Part shown: piece after piece, positions 10,587 through 20,543 of the stretch | Layout of the letters: each line of letters opens with the position of its first letter | Position numbering within the stretch: position 1 is the first letter of the stretch | Assembly: GCA_030789695.1 (NCBI GenBank) | Contig: CM061142.1 | Location: forward strand, 155,840,714 to 155,904,713 | Length of the DNA stretch: 64,000 nucleotides | Direction: 5' to 3' | Source: Scilla litardierei | Lineage: Eukaryota > Streptophyta > Magnoliopsida > Asparagales > Asparagaceae | Notes under the pieces: generated by a model | What the model saw: the letters and a program-made list of their open reading frames with translations, nothing else | The model's database searches: none | What the model was told of the DNA's origin: nothing | Position numbers and translations under genes: made by a program

Positions 10587-10700
10587 CTAATCAATCAATT
10601 AACAATCAAACCCTAGTCTAGCAAACAAGCAAGTTCAAGCAAACAACATAATCTAGCAATCAAGACCAAATAGGAAAGTAATAGCTAGAATGAGGATTAC
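10587..10700 (-). other. Putative 114-bp intron at the gag-protease junction (Gypsy 0)
   Basis: Minus strand GTAATCC...GATTGATTAG, T-rich. Splicing joins GTTATCGCAG to GTGTGATTTTGG (phase 1), converting DEVIAG-stop into [16 protein letters not shown], the junction typical of a continuous chromovirus Gag-Pol. Read through, gag gains a short tail (NPHSSYYF…) and stops at 10660. Gypsy 1 has a 113-bp counterpart at 26031-26143. Confidence 0.75.
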
Positions 10701-11832
10701 CTGCGATAACCTCATCCACAGCCTCGCTCTCCGCAGCGGTCATCAGAAAAGCCTGCCTCCTTGGCGGAGCAGCCTGCTGAAAAGCCTGCCTCTGCGGAAC
10801 AAGAGCTGCTCCACGTCCAGCAGGAACAGACGCTCGCTGCTGCAACGGCTGGGCAGCAATAGGTGCCTTCCAAGGCTGCTTCAACCTCGGGCACTCCCTG
10901 AGAGCATGGGCGGGATCTCCGCAGGCGATACATTGCCCCAAGAACCTCCTACATGATTCCTTGACATGGCCCTCCTTGCCACAAAAATGGCAAGTCCTCC
11001 GAGCAGGCCCTACTGGCCTCTTAAACTGAACAGGCTGGTTCGGCCTGAATCCAGGCCTAACCACAGCTCTCGCCTGTTCCACAGGCCTCTTCCCAGCACC
11101 AACCACAGACCCTCTCCTCTGGTTCACGAGCAGCTCCTGTCTCTTGGCAGCTACCAGAACCTTCTGATAAGATTCTCAGTCAGAAGAGGTCACAAAACTC
11201 TGGAGCTCCGAAGCAAGCCCCTGCAGAAACCTCTGAGCTCTCTCCTCAGCGTCCTGCACCATCTTCGGTGGAAACCGACTCAGCCTCATGAACTCCTGGT
11301 GGTACATGTCCACCGACGAGTTCCCCTGCTTCAGATCGATAAAACGCTGCAACATCTCCTCCTTTGCAGCCTTCGGGAAGAACTCACCCTCAAATCTGGC
11401 TTTGAAGGTAGCCCAAGCTATCGGCTCCACCAACAACTTCTCTTCAGCATCCCACCAATTCCTGGCGTTATCCTTCAGCTGCCTCTTCGCCAAATCAACC
11501 CATCCAGCCGGGGTGATCTTGGCCATCTTCAGATTGTCCTCGACGTTCCGAATCCACTCATCGGCCGCCAGAGGACCCTCAGAACCATCAAAATATGCGG
11601 GACCCAGCTCCCGAAATTGCTTCGCTCCTGGCTCAGGGCGAGGGGCATCCGGAAGAACCCGGGCAGCTCGAGCAGGTGGAGCATTCTGGACTTGCAGAAG
11701 CACGCCCTGATGCACCTGCATCATCTGGAGCATCATCCGCATCATCTCACCGCTGGTGGGTTCCCGCTCAGGCTCCTCATCATGAGGGACCGCGCCACTA
11801 CCCCCACCACGGGTGAAACGTCTTCCTGCCAT
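10701..11832 (-). CDS. gag: Gypsy 0 gag exon, one in-frame stop
   Basis: Capsid/nucleocapsid protein of the retrotransposon. ATG at 11832 (MAGRRFTRGGG). The Retrotrans_gag core (residues ~70-200) has GPAYFDGSEGPLAADEWI and WWDAEE. Two CCHC zinc knuckles follow at residues ~281-294 (CHFCGKEGHVKESC) and ~301-314 (CIACGDPAHALREC), then a Q/A/P-rich tail. A TGA at 11173-11175 follows SSD where Gypsy 1 has Leu, so this copy makes only the first 219 codons unless read through. The exon is 1132 bp, identical in length to the Gypsy 1 exon. Confidence 0.88.
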
Positions 11833-11949
11833 CTAATGACACGGAAAACAAATCAGATTAGACTCATAGCTTATGACTCGGACGTCGAACTTAATTTATT
11901 GAACATTCAAATATTATTATTGCTATTCCAAAAATCGCAGTTACAGAAT

Positions 11950-11967
11950 GACCTGCATGGGCCACCA
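11950..11967 (-). other. Primer binding site complementary to tRNA-Ile (Gypsy 0)
   Basis: Eight nt inside the 5' LTR end lies TGGTGGCCCATGCAGGTC on the minus strand. As I recall the plant tRNA-Ile(AAT) 3' end, ...GACCTGCATGGGCCACCA, it is perfectly complementary over 18 nt including CCA. Gypsy 2 is identical and Gypsy 1 has one mismatch, all with an 8-nt spacer. Confidence 0.75.
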
Positions 11968-12326
11968 CTAAAACCTGTCACGACCCGCTTCCCTAAAATG
12001 GAGGCGAGTACGTGAAAAGGTCCGCACGAGAGTGGAGCTGTGAAGCCCCAAACCCGATAAGCGTCCACAATACATAAACAGGTCCCTGTAACCACAACAG
12101 AATAACAATAATAACACAAGTAGAGACTGAAATAAAATTCCACATCTCACAAATTGTCCAACATCAACAAAAGTCCAACATCCAGAAAAGCCACCAGGCT
12201 AAAAGAAAAGAGTCTAAAGGCCCAGAACAAGGCCAACAAAAGAAACGACAACAACAAAGCAAAGTATAGGTGCCACGCACCGATAACAAAACAACTGTCT
12301 AACAAAAATAAAACGCAACGGAGACA

Positions 12327-12434
12327 CTAGGACTGGTCCCCAGTGTCCACGTACTCCCCGTCAAACACAAGCTCGGGCTCGGCGTCAGCAAACACCTCGT
12401 CCTCAACAAGGTACTCGGGCTCAGGATCTAACAT
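12327..12434 (-). CDS. LTR micro-ORF, 35-aa acidic peptide (Gypsy 0, 5' LTR)
   Basis: Identical copy of 5042-5149, but in the 5' LTR, so it lies in the transcribed leader about 500 nt upstream of the gag ATG (11832). In that position it would act as an upstream ORF of gag. Function unknown. Confidence 0.45.
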   Translation of the reverse strand: MLDPEPEYLVEDEVFADAEPELVFDGEYVDTGDQS

Positions 12435-13120
12435 GTGTCACCCAAAAGAGTAAAGGGGCACATGTCAGCAAGTCTAAAAGACTTGGGCAAGGAAACTGAA
12501 AGTGAGGCATCTAGCAACCTAGCAGTTATAGTATTAAGTAATGACATGGCAGTTAAGCATGATGCAACAGTTTAAAAAGAGAAGCAAGCATGCACAACGT
12601 AGCAAAAGCTACCAAATCACTAATCACTTATCATTTAACACTTATCACTTATCACTTATCACTTATCACTTATCACTTATCACTTATCACTTAGTGCATA
12701 GAGAGTCCACCTGCTGGCCAGCTCGTGGCTCAGGCCGCTTATCTCTACCACTATTAATCACTTGTCACTGGTAACACTTAGTGCATAGAGAGTCCACCTG
12801 CTGGCCAGCTCGTGGCTCAGGCCGCTTATCTCTATCACTATTAATCACTTGTGCACTAGAGAGTCCACCTGCTGGCCGGAGTGGCGGATCAGGCCAACTC
12901 GGGGCTCAGGCCGCTTATCTCTTACCCCACCCATATGTGTCGAGCGTTGGGGTTTCCAACTCACTAAGCTCGCTTCTGGAACACGAGCCAGGAATATAAT
13001 ATGGTAGCGTGCGCTACGCAATCATGATGAATAATCACTATGCAAAGACATGAACAGATATTTGCGTACCGTTAATTGAAAGTAAACATGACATGGTAAT
13101 TGTGCAACATGCTAAAAGTC

Positions 13121-13259
13121 GGAATTAGCTTCGTTGTCAAGCTAATTCCCCAATTTGCGCCTAGGCGAGTTTCATTTCGTCGCCTAGCCTCTTTTACGCC
13201 TACAACATGCAAATGGCCTAAAACATGGCCTAAACCCTAAGTGGCAAGTTTCACTTGCC
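13121..13259 (-). other. LTR hairpin cluster (Gypsy 0, 5' LTR)
   Basis: Identical to the cluster at 5836-5974: HP1 13121-13149, HP2 13161-13187, HP4 13243-13259. This copy is the one expected in the 5' leader of the genomic RNA. Confidence 0.75.
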
Positions 13260-13692
13260 TAGCACCGGGGATGGCGACTACTTCGTCACACGGATGCTAT
13301 CTACGGGGGAAATCGCTGTTAAGGGGGAAACAAACATCAAACACATGAAATTAATTAGGGCTTCACCAAAATTATCAATAAGTTATGAAAACAACGGTAG
13401 AACGATTTCTTACCGAGAGGAGACGGAAGGAACACTCCGGGGAACCCTAGGATCAGATCTGGAAGCGAATGGAGAAGTTTGGGGAAACTAGGGTTTTGGG
13501 GGATTTGGGGATTTTGATGGGTTTTGATGGAGATTTGGGGAAGATGAGGGGTAGATGGAGTGAATGGTTGGATTGGATGATGATTCTAGGGCTTGGAATG
13601 AAGAAATGGAGCTTGGAGGAAGATGGGGGCTCAATGGAGGAGAAACTAGGGCTTAGGGTCGTGTTGGAGAAGATGAAAACGTTTGGATTGGG

Positions 13693-13700
13693 TATTTATA
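13693..13700 (-). promoter_or_regulatory. TATA box (Gypsy 0, 5' LTR)
   Basis: Minus-strand TATAAATA. As the 5' LTR copy it is the likely promoter of the genomic RNA. Confidence 0.6.
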
Positions 13701-13744
13701 GGTTGAGCTGGCGGCTGCCCAGAAATTAGGGTTTTAACACTGGT

Positions 13745-14161
13745 TAGTCGGTCAAAGAACAACCACTGACCGACTAGTTTGGCAACTAGTCGGTCGGTCG
13801 ACCAACGCAGACCGACTAAGTGTAAACAGTAACTCCTGAACGAAAATAGGATTCTAGAGTTAGTCGGTCCATGAACAAGTACTGACCGACTAGTTTAGCA
13901 TCTAGTCGGTCGATGAACGTTCTTAGACCGACTAAGAGTAAACAGTAACTGATACAAAAATAATATGATGAGTTAGTCGGTTCAAGAAGCATTGCTGACC
14001 GACTAGTTTGCAACCTAGTCGGTCAACCAACGTTCTTAGACCGACTAACGATAAACAGTAACTCCTGAGAAAATTTAGAAAGCTCACTAGTCGGTCCAAG
14101 AAGGATTGCCGATCGACTGGATCGTCATCTAGTCGGTCAGTGGCCCTTCTTACACCGGCTA
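13745..14161 (-). repeat. U3 array of TAGTCGGTC sites (Gypsy 0, 5' LTR)
   Basis: Same 16-site arrangement as 6460-6876, directly upstream of the 13693 TATA box. Confidence 0.75.
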
Positions 14162-15120
14162 ATGAGCACAGAAAAGTACCGATACGGAGCGCGGGGCCCC
14201 GGGATCGTTTCCTAAGACTCCTAGGCTTGATCTAATAGTTAGATACGACCGTTATGAAGCCCGTCACGAGTGACAAACTTCGAAATCGACAATCCTAAGA
14301 AAGAAGCGAGAAAATACGACGAATCGATCGAAAATGAAAACTACGGAGACGAAAACCACACAAGAGGAGAAAATCCACCAAAACATATATTATAATATAT
14401 AAAATCCAGATACATGAAAAGCAGTCGTTACAGGAAGATAAGAAGGAAATGAATTCAAATCTATATTTGAATTGATTCAAATCAATTGGTGCATGAATCA
14501 AATCCTAAAGCCATGCAAATTAAAGACTTGGCCAAAGACGGAGAGATATGGAGAATCTCATGCAAATCAATATAAGGGATTAAATGAGATCTTATTTGAA
14601 ATCCTATAGGTACTCAAATACAAATCCTATAGCCATCCATATTCAAACTCCATATCCATGGTGATTCATTCAAATCCTATTCAAGTTAGGATTCTTTCCA
14701 ATCCCCATCAATTATGGGATTCTGATTGATTCTATTATATCGCATCCTCTCCTCCTATATAAACCCATATTCAAAGGAGAGATAATTAAAGAGAAGGCAA
14801 CCAACATCAAAGAGAGAATTCAGCCATCACCCTCCTCCCTCCTTGGTGCACAACTTGCAAGGATCCAAGCCATCTCCATTGCGCAAACTAGCTTCTATCC
14901 TCCTCCTTGCACAAAGCTCCTTTGCCTACAATCTCCATTACATCAAGCAACCAAGGCCAAAGTTTCAAAGCCATCCTCCCCCCTTGCGCAAGTAGCTAGC
15001 TTCTCATATCTCAAAGATTTCACAAGTCATCATCCAACCAAGGCCACAATAAATCTACAAGGGAACTTCATCTTTTCCATTGCAAGCTTCTCCATTGCCA
15101 AAGCACCCTTGCATAACTCC

Positions 15121-15642
15121 TGTTGGATATGGACGACATGTATACACCCATGAGGGGATGTATGAGGGTATACGGACCTCAGATGTCGCGTGCATGAAAG
15201 CATGTGCGAAGGGAACGTTTTCATGTGTGAAAAGGACCACTCGATAAGTGGAAAAAGTCACTTTATAAGTGCATAAAGGCACTTGATAAGTGCATAAGGA
15301 AGAGGATAAGGAAATGTGCTAATATAGGCTAATAAGCTTATATATGGTTATTTCCTACAATAACTTCCCCTTAGGCCTATAAATAGGACCCAAGGATAAG
15401 GCTTTTTAGGCTAATCCTTCATGCCATAAGTTTGCATAAGGCAATCTTCTTTCCTCTTCTCCCTTCCATTAAAGTTCTTCATCCAAGTAGAGATTTAGAC
15501 GGTGAAACGCTGCTCCGATCCTCTATGACGAAGTACCGACCGTTGTGGCGAATCCAAGGGCAAAGTTCAGAGACTACAGCGCAGCGTATGCTAACGTAAG
15601 TCTCCCCTTCGATCCTCCATCATCGCATGATGGGATCCTACA
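15121..15642 (+). repeat. Copia A 5' LTR
   Basis: TGTTGGATATGG...GATCCTACA. The TATA box TATAAATA is at 15378-15385, followed by a transcribed-leader-like stretch. The region just after it carries the tRNA-iMet primer site. Confidence 0.9.
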
Positions 15643-15643
15643 T

Positions 15644-15655
15644 TGGTATCAGAGC
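15644..15655 (+). other. Primer binding site for tRNA-iMet (Copia A)
   Basis: TGGTATCAGAGC one base after the LTR, the standard complement of the initiator tRNA-Met 3' end. Confidence 0.92.
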
Positions 15656-17166
15656 CATACGGGTTCGCTCCGGTCTCACCGATGAATGACGCGTTGTCTC
15701 TTTCATGAATGAGTTTCCTTCCAGTATGGATATGGTTGGAGCGCATTGTGACGGAGAGAACGCCAAAATTTGTTCTTTTCACGTTTGGGTCTTTTGTCAT
15801 TACGGATATGGCAAGAACTCTCCGTGACGGGAAGAACTGACCGTTCATCTCGCCAAACTCGCACTCCTCATGGATGCTGAGTCTCCATTCAATAGGGAAT
15901 GTGAACTCTCTTCAAGTAGAGCGTGAAGTTTGCGGTCTTGAAGGTGTGTTATTGTTTTTGGCACACGACCATTAAAGAATAACTACTTTCTCGATGAACG
16001 GGTGTCTCATCAGAGAAGAAGGTGGTTTCATACTTCTCATCGGAGAAGATGAACACATATCTCTTTGGTGCATGATGCACCCCCCTCCCCAAAGGGGAAG
16101 GGGTTGGCTTCAGCCAATGACAACCAAGACCACCACCCCATATGGGGGTGTGCGACTGGACTCCAAGGAGGCCGGCCGGTCGGCCGGCCACCTTGGTCGG
16201 CCCTGGCCAGGCCCTGGCCACTGCCAGGTGCCCTGGCCTCTGTCAGGGCCAGCCCTGGCCTCCAGGGCCAGGGCCGGCCCTGGCCTCTGCCAGGGCCATG
16301 GCCGGCCATGGCAGAGGCCAGGGCAGAGGGGCCAGGGCCCCCTGGCCAGCCCTGGCCAGCCTCGACCAGGGCAGAGGCCCTGGCCAAGGGGCCAGGGCCC
16401 CCTGGCCGGCCCTGGCCGGCCTCGGCCAGGACAGAGGCCCTGGCCGAGGGGCCAGGGCCCCCTTGGCCGACCCTGGCCGGCCAGGGCCAAGGTGCCCTGG
16501 CCTAGGCCAGGGCACCGGCCCTGGTAGAGGCCAGGGCCTGGCCGGCCCTGGCTTCGGCCAGGGCCTGGCCGGCCCTGGCCGCAATGGCCAAGGCCAGTGC
16601 CAGGGCCTGGATGGCCCTGGCTGTAATGGCCAAGGCCAGTGCCAGGGCCAGCCACCTCCTGGCCGCCCTGGTAGAGGCCAGGGCCAGAGGCTGGCCCTGG
16701 CATCGGCCAGGGCCGGTCGGCTAGGGCAGAGGTGCCCTGGCCTCGGCCACAACCCCAAAGGGATGGGGGGGTCTGCATGGCCGGCCCATACGGGACCGAC
16801 AGCAGTTGCATACGGCAAAACCGCCTACTTTGGGGAATCTGGCCTAGTCACGGCCACGGCTCGGCCCCGGCAATGGCCGGGGCAGGCCACTGCCTCCCAC
16901 TGCAAAATACGTTTGCAAAATACGTTTTCAAAATACGTTTTCAAAAATGCTTTTCCGCTGCAAGTACTATAACAGTACTATTGTTTGATAAAGTGATGTA
17001 GAAATATTGAAAGTTGTTCTAGATGGTGATTGGAATCGTAGAGACCTTTACGATTCTAGAGCAACATCTTCAATATTATTCGAAAGTAACTTATCAAATG
17101 TGAAATTTATGCAATGTTTTTGATCGAACTTGTTTTTTATGTCTTTTGCAGCATTTTAAAACTAAA
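15656..17166 (+). other. Copia A untranslated leader
   Basis: About 1.5 kb between primer site and gag. The middle is filled by the GGCC-rich array below. No protein domain was recognised; the many overlapping ORFs on both strands come from base composition. Confidence 0.75.
16171..16746. repeat. GGCCAGGGCC-rich minisatellite in the Copia A leader
   Basis: Roughly 575 bp built almost only of GGCCAGGGCC, GGCCCTGGCC and CTGGCCGGCC, with a partial period of about 60 bp around 16320-16480. Both orientations of the motif occur, so an RNA copy could form many alternative stems. Confidence 0.9.
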
Positions 17167-18083
17167 ATGTCTTCCGCTACTAAGAACATCGTTGCTAAGT
17201 TGAACAAAGGTGAAAACTCAACGGCGATAATTACAAACTATGGTCCATGAAGATACAATATGTTCTAGAGGAGCAAGATGTGCTCGAAACTCTGAAGAAC
17301 ATAATGATTGAACCTGAGTTGGGCACTACCGCCCAACACAGAAGAGACAATGAAGCTTTTGATGCTTGGTCTCGGAAGGACAAAATTGCTCGCATTACGT
17401 TTCTGTCAAGTATGGCAGACGACATAATGCGGATCTTCTGAGAATATGACCTAGCTATGGACATATGGTCCAAGCTAGAGGAGAAGTTTGGTGGCACCTC
17501 GGTGACCAAACTTCGCTCTTTTACTATAAGATTCGATTCGTACAAAAAGCGTCGAGATCATTCCATGGGAATGCATCTACGACACATGGCGAATCTTATT
17601 TCAGAGTTAAAGGATGAAGGTCATGTGCTCACTGATGAGCAACAAATCCAAGCGGTCATACGTTCCCTACCAATCGAATGGGAACAAATGAAGATGCATC
17701 TCACTCATAATGAGAGCATCAAGAATTTCAGCGATTTTTCTAAGCACCTCGAGTTAGAGGAAGAGCGGCTTGCGGCTGCCAAGCCAAGTGCAGAAGTGCA
17801 CATGGTTGCTAGTTCCTCAAACGGAGGGAAGAAACGTAAACATCACTCGAAGTGTGCTCATGACCAACAAAAGCAACCAGTGTCTACCAAGAAACCCAAA
17901 CAGAAGGGTGGGAACAAGAAATGGCACAAGAAGAAAGACTTGAAGAGGATCAAGTGCTTCAAGTGCAACAAGTTAGGTCATCATGCCCATTCTTGTACGG
18001 ATGGAGGTGACAAGGTAACTTGTAATGCTAGTTACATTTGTGTTTCTAGTTCAATATTTCTTGTAGAATCTAATCCATTCTAG
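17167..18083 (+). pseudogene. gag: Copia A gag (UBN2-type), broken
   Basis: Capsid protein remnant. It starts MSSATKNIVAKLN at 17167. A one-base change in frame near 17218 is followed by the UBN2/retrotran_gag_2 core (YKLWSMKIQYVLEEQDV, WSKLEEKFGGTS). An in-frame TGA lies at 17439-17441. A basic stretch (KKPKQKGGNKK) leads to one CCHC knuckle, CFKCNKLGHHAHSC, near 17960. A TAG at 18081-18083 falls where the conserved Trp before the protease would be. Confidence 0.85.
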
Positions 18084-18419
18084 ATAATTGATTCAGATGC
18101 CACCGACCACATAGCAAGGGACAGACGGTCCTTCGTGGAGTATCATCGGATACCCCAAGGAATGAAGTGGATATATGTAGGAAACAACACACGTGTTGAA
18201 GTGAAAGGCGTTGGGACGTGCAAGCTCGTCTTGGACAATGGCCGCACTATCTTACTTCATGATGTCCTCTTCGCTCCAGATATTCGAAGGAATATTATAT
18301 CTGTGGTTGTATTAATGGGTCTTGGTTATAGTTGGTTCTTTCATAATTGTAATGTGGACCTATCTTGTAATAATTCTTTAATTGGTTCTGGGTATGTTTT
18401 AAGGGATTCATTGTATTAA
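18084..18419 (+). pseudogene. Copia A protease, broken
   Basis: Same frame as gag. The active-site motif reads IDSDATDHIA where copia elements have DSGATDH, so the Gly next to the catalytic Asp is replaced by Asp. Downstream GVGTCKLVLDNG and LHDVLFAPDIRRNIIS are family-typical. A TAA at 18417 ends the frame, and the integrase resumes in another frame. Confidence 0.8.
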
Positions 18420-18424
18420 ATACT

Positions 18425-19342
18425 ATGTACGATTCCTCTAATTTTAATGAAAATTTCCTTGTTATAAATTCTTCGATTTATGAATCTGATGTAATTTGTT
18501 GGCACACAAGGCTTGGTCACATTGGACCAACACGTATGGATAGACTTGCCAAATGTGGCCTTCTATCTAATGTTTCAAAGGTCGAAATGTCGACTTGCGA
18601 ACATTGCCTTGTAGGGGAATCTTGTCGCAAGCCGTTTGGAACCAGCACAAGAGCTGAAGTTCCATTACAGCTCATCCATTCGGACATATGTGGTCCGATG
18701 AATGTCAAGACAAGACGTGGAAAGTCCTACTTCGTCACTTTTATTGATGACTTCACCCGATTCGAACATATCTATTTGATATCCCACAAACATGAAGCAT
18801 TAAACTGCTTTAAAAACTATATGAGTTTAGTGGAAAATCAATTAGATCGCAAGATTAAGGTCTTGCAGACCGATATAGGCGGTGAATATCAATCAGCAAG
18901 TTTTAAGGAACTTTGTGATGAAAAGGGCATAGTTCATCGAATAATTATGCCTTATACTCCTCAACAAAATTGTGTTGCTGAAAGGAGGAATAGGACTTTG
19001 ATGGAAATGGTCCGTTCAATGATGGCGCAAGCTAACTTGCCAATCACCTTTTGGGGTGATGCATTATTGACGGCTACTTTCATCTTGAACAGCGTACCCT
19101 CGAAATCAGTTAGCTCCACTCCTTATGAGTTGTGAAACCGAAGGTCTCCTGACTTAAGCATTTTAAAACCTTGGGGGTGTGCATCCTACGCACATATTTC
19201 CTCCCATAAGCATGGCAAACTTGGGCCAAGGGGGAGGAAATGTATCTTCATATGATACGCAGAAAACTCCAAAGGTTATGTTTTCATTGGTCAGGAAGAC
19301 AATGGAGGACTGATTGAATTTGAGTCGAGTGATGTTACATTC
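18425..19342 (+). pseudogene. Copia A integrase, partly intact
   Basis: The open part (18425-19135) carries the pre-integrase HHCC finger (WHTRLGHIGPTRM…CEHCLVG). The DDE core follows with Asp in HSDICGPM, Asp in LQTDIGGEY and Glu in NCVAERRNRT. The C-terminal part after PYEL is broken by a TGA at 19133 and further stops, but fragments such as LKPWGCASYAH and KHGKLGPRGRKCIF continue to about 19340. Confidence 0.82.
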
Positions 19343-20087
19343 TTGGAAAATGAGTTTCCAAGACAGGGCGAGATAAGTCAGGACTTATCTCTATTTGATA
19401 TTTATGATCAAGAAGGATTACCTCATTCGAGTGGGAGAAATCTTGGCGAAGACGAAAATACGTTTCAAACTTCACCAATGGATGATACGAATGATGTGAA
19501 TCCTATTCCATATGGGAATAATGATCCAAGTGGGAGCAATTCTAACCACATTCCAAGTGGGAGTGATATTAAAATTGATCCAAATTCGAGTCAACAAGGA
19601 CTTGAAGAATCTCAAATACGACATAGTAGTCGTACAAGGTTAGCTCCTCTAAGATTTGAGGATGAATTCCCATAAACCTTTGTGACTTTACTACAAGATG
19701 ATGACGAGCCTGCTACTTTCAAACATGCCGTATCATGCCATGCAAAAGGCAAATGGATGGAAGCGATGAAGGAGGAATTAGAATCCATGAAAGTTAACCG
19801 AGTCTGGGACTTGGTTGACTTACCCAGAGGACGTAGAGCTATTGGGAACAAATGGGTTCTCAAGATCAAGCATAAGGCTGATGGTTCTATAGACAGATAT
19901 AAAGCTTGCCTTGTCGCGAAAGGTTTTACGCAACAGGAAGGGATAGACTACGAAGAGACCTTCTCACCTGTTGTTCGTTTTACCTCGATTCGCTTGATTC
20001 TAGCTTTGGTAGCTTGCTTAGACCTCGAATTACATCAAATGGATGTAAAGACTTCCTTTTTCAATGGAGAATTGGACGAGGAGATCT
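19343..20087 (+). pseudogene. Copia A reverse transcriptase, N-terminal half
   Basis: A linker (QIRHSSRTRLAPLRF) and TAA at 19673-19675 precede the RVT_2 start: WMEAMKEELESMKVNRVWDL, GRRAIGNKWVLKIKH, YKACLVAKGFTQQEGIDYEETFSPV, MDVKTSFFNGELDEE. It is cut at 20087 by Gypsy 1 in the middle of the codon after DEEI. The other half starts at 38691. Confidence 0.9.
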
Positions 20088-20435
20088 TGTCACGCACCGC
20101 TTCCCTAAAATGGAGGCGAGACGTGAGAAGGTCCGCACGAGAGTGGAGCTGTGAAGCCCCAAACCCGATAAGCGTCAATAAAACATAAACAAGTCCCTGT
20201 AACCACAAACAGAACAACAATAATAACACAAGGAGAGACAGAAATAAAATCTCATATCTCATAATTTGTCCAACAGGGAAAATTAAGTTCAACATCCAGA
20301 AAAGCCACCAGGCTAAAAGAAAGAGCCTAAAGGCCCAGAACAAGGCCAACAAAAGCAACAACGTAACAAAGTATAGGGGCTACGCACCGACAACAAAACA
20401 GCAGTCTAAACAAAAGGGAAAGTACAATGAAGACA

Positions 20436-20543
20436 CTAGGACTGGTCCCCAGTGTCCACGTACTCCTCGCCAAACACAGGCTCGGGCTCGGTGTCAGCAA
20501 ACACCTCATCCTCCACAATGTACTCAGGCTCAAGGTCTAACAT
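20436..20543 (-). CDS. LTR micro-ORF, 35-aa acidic peptide (Gypsy 1, 3' LTR)
   Basis: Same length and frame as the Gypsy 0 copy. It begins MLDLEPE, keeps EDEVFAD at residues 11-17 and ends YVDTGDQS. 13 acidic and no basic residues. Unrecognised. Confidence 0.45.
   Translation of the reverse strand: MLDLEPEYIVEDEVFADTEPEPVFGEEYVDTGDQS

Larger units (their letters stand above)
4691..14432 (-). mobile_element. Gypsy 0, near-intact chromovirus retrotransposon
   Basis: It has two 2457-bp LTRs, with two substitutions noticed between them, and the 5-bp duplication GGAAG (4686-4690 and 14433-14437). The order in minus sense is 5' LTR, tRNA-Ile-type primer site, gag, protease, RT, RNase H, integrase with chromodomain-like tail, polypurine tract, 3' LTR. 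One in-frame stop in gag is the only clear lesion if the two conserved GT-AG intervals are spliced out. The copy of Copia B at 45960-46020 shows the unoccupied site. Likely Tekay/Del clade. Confidence 0.92.
11976..14432 (-). repeat. Gypsy 0 5' LTR
   Basis: 2457 bp, same length as the left copy. I noticed only two substitutions (near 12495 and 13686). It drives transcription leftward. TATA box at 13693-13700, inverted-motif array at 13745-14161, hairpins at 13121-13259, micro-ORF at 12327-12434, CACTTAT array at 12632-12691. Confidence 0.92.

Noticed and set aside
8374..10590. Plus-strand ORFs of 301 and 349 aa, also 10966-12015 and 26256-27374
   Set aside because: Antisense shadows of Gypsy 0 and Gypsy 1 gag-pol; no independent motif.
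16037..16972. Long overlapping ORFs on both strands (up to 276 aa)
   Set aside because: They arise from the GGCC-rich minisatellite. Translations are Gly/Pro/Ala/Leu/Trp repeats, open in several frames at once, with no domain.
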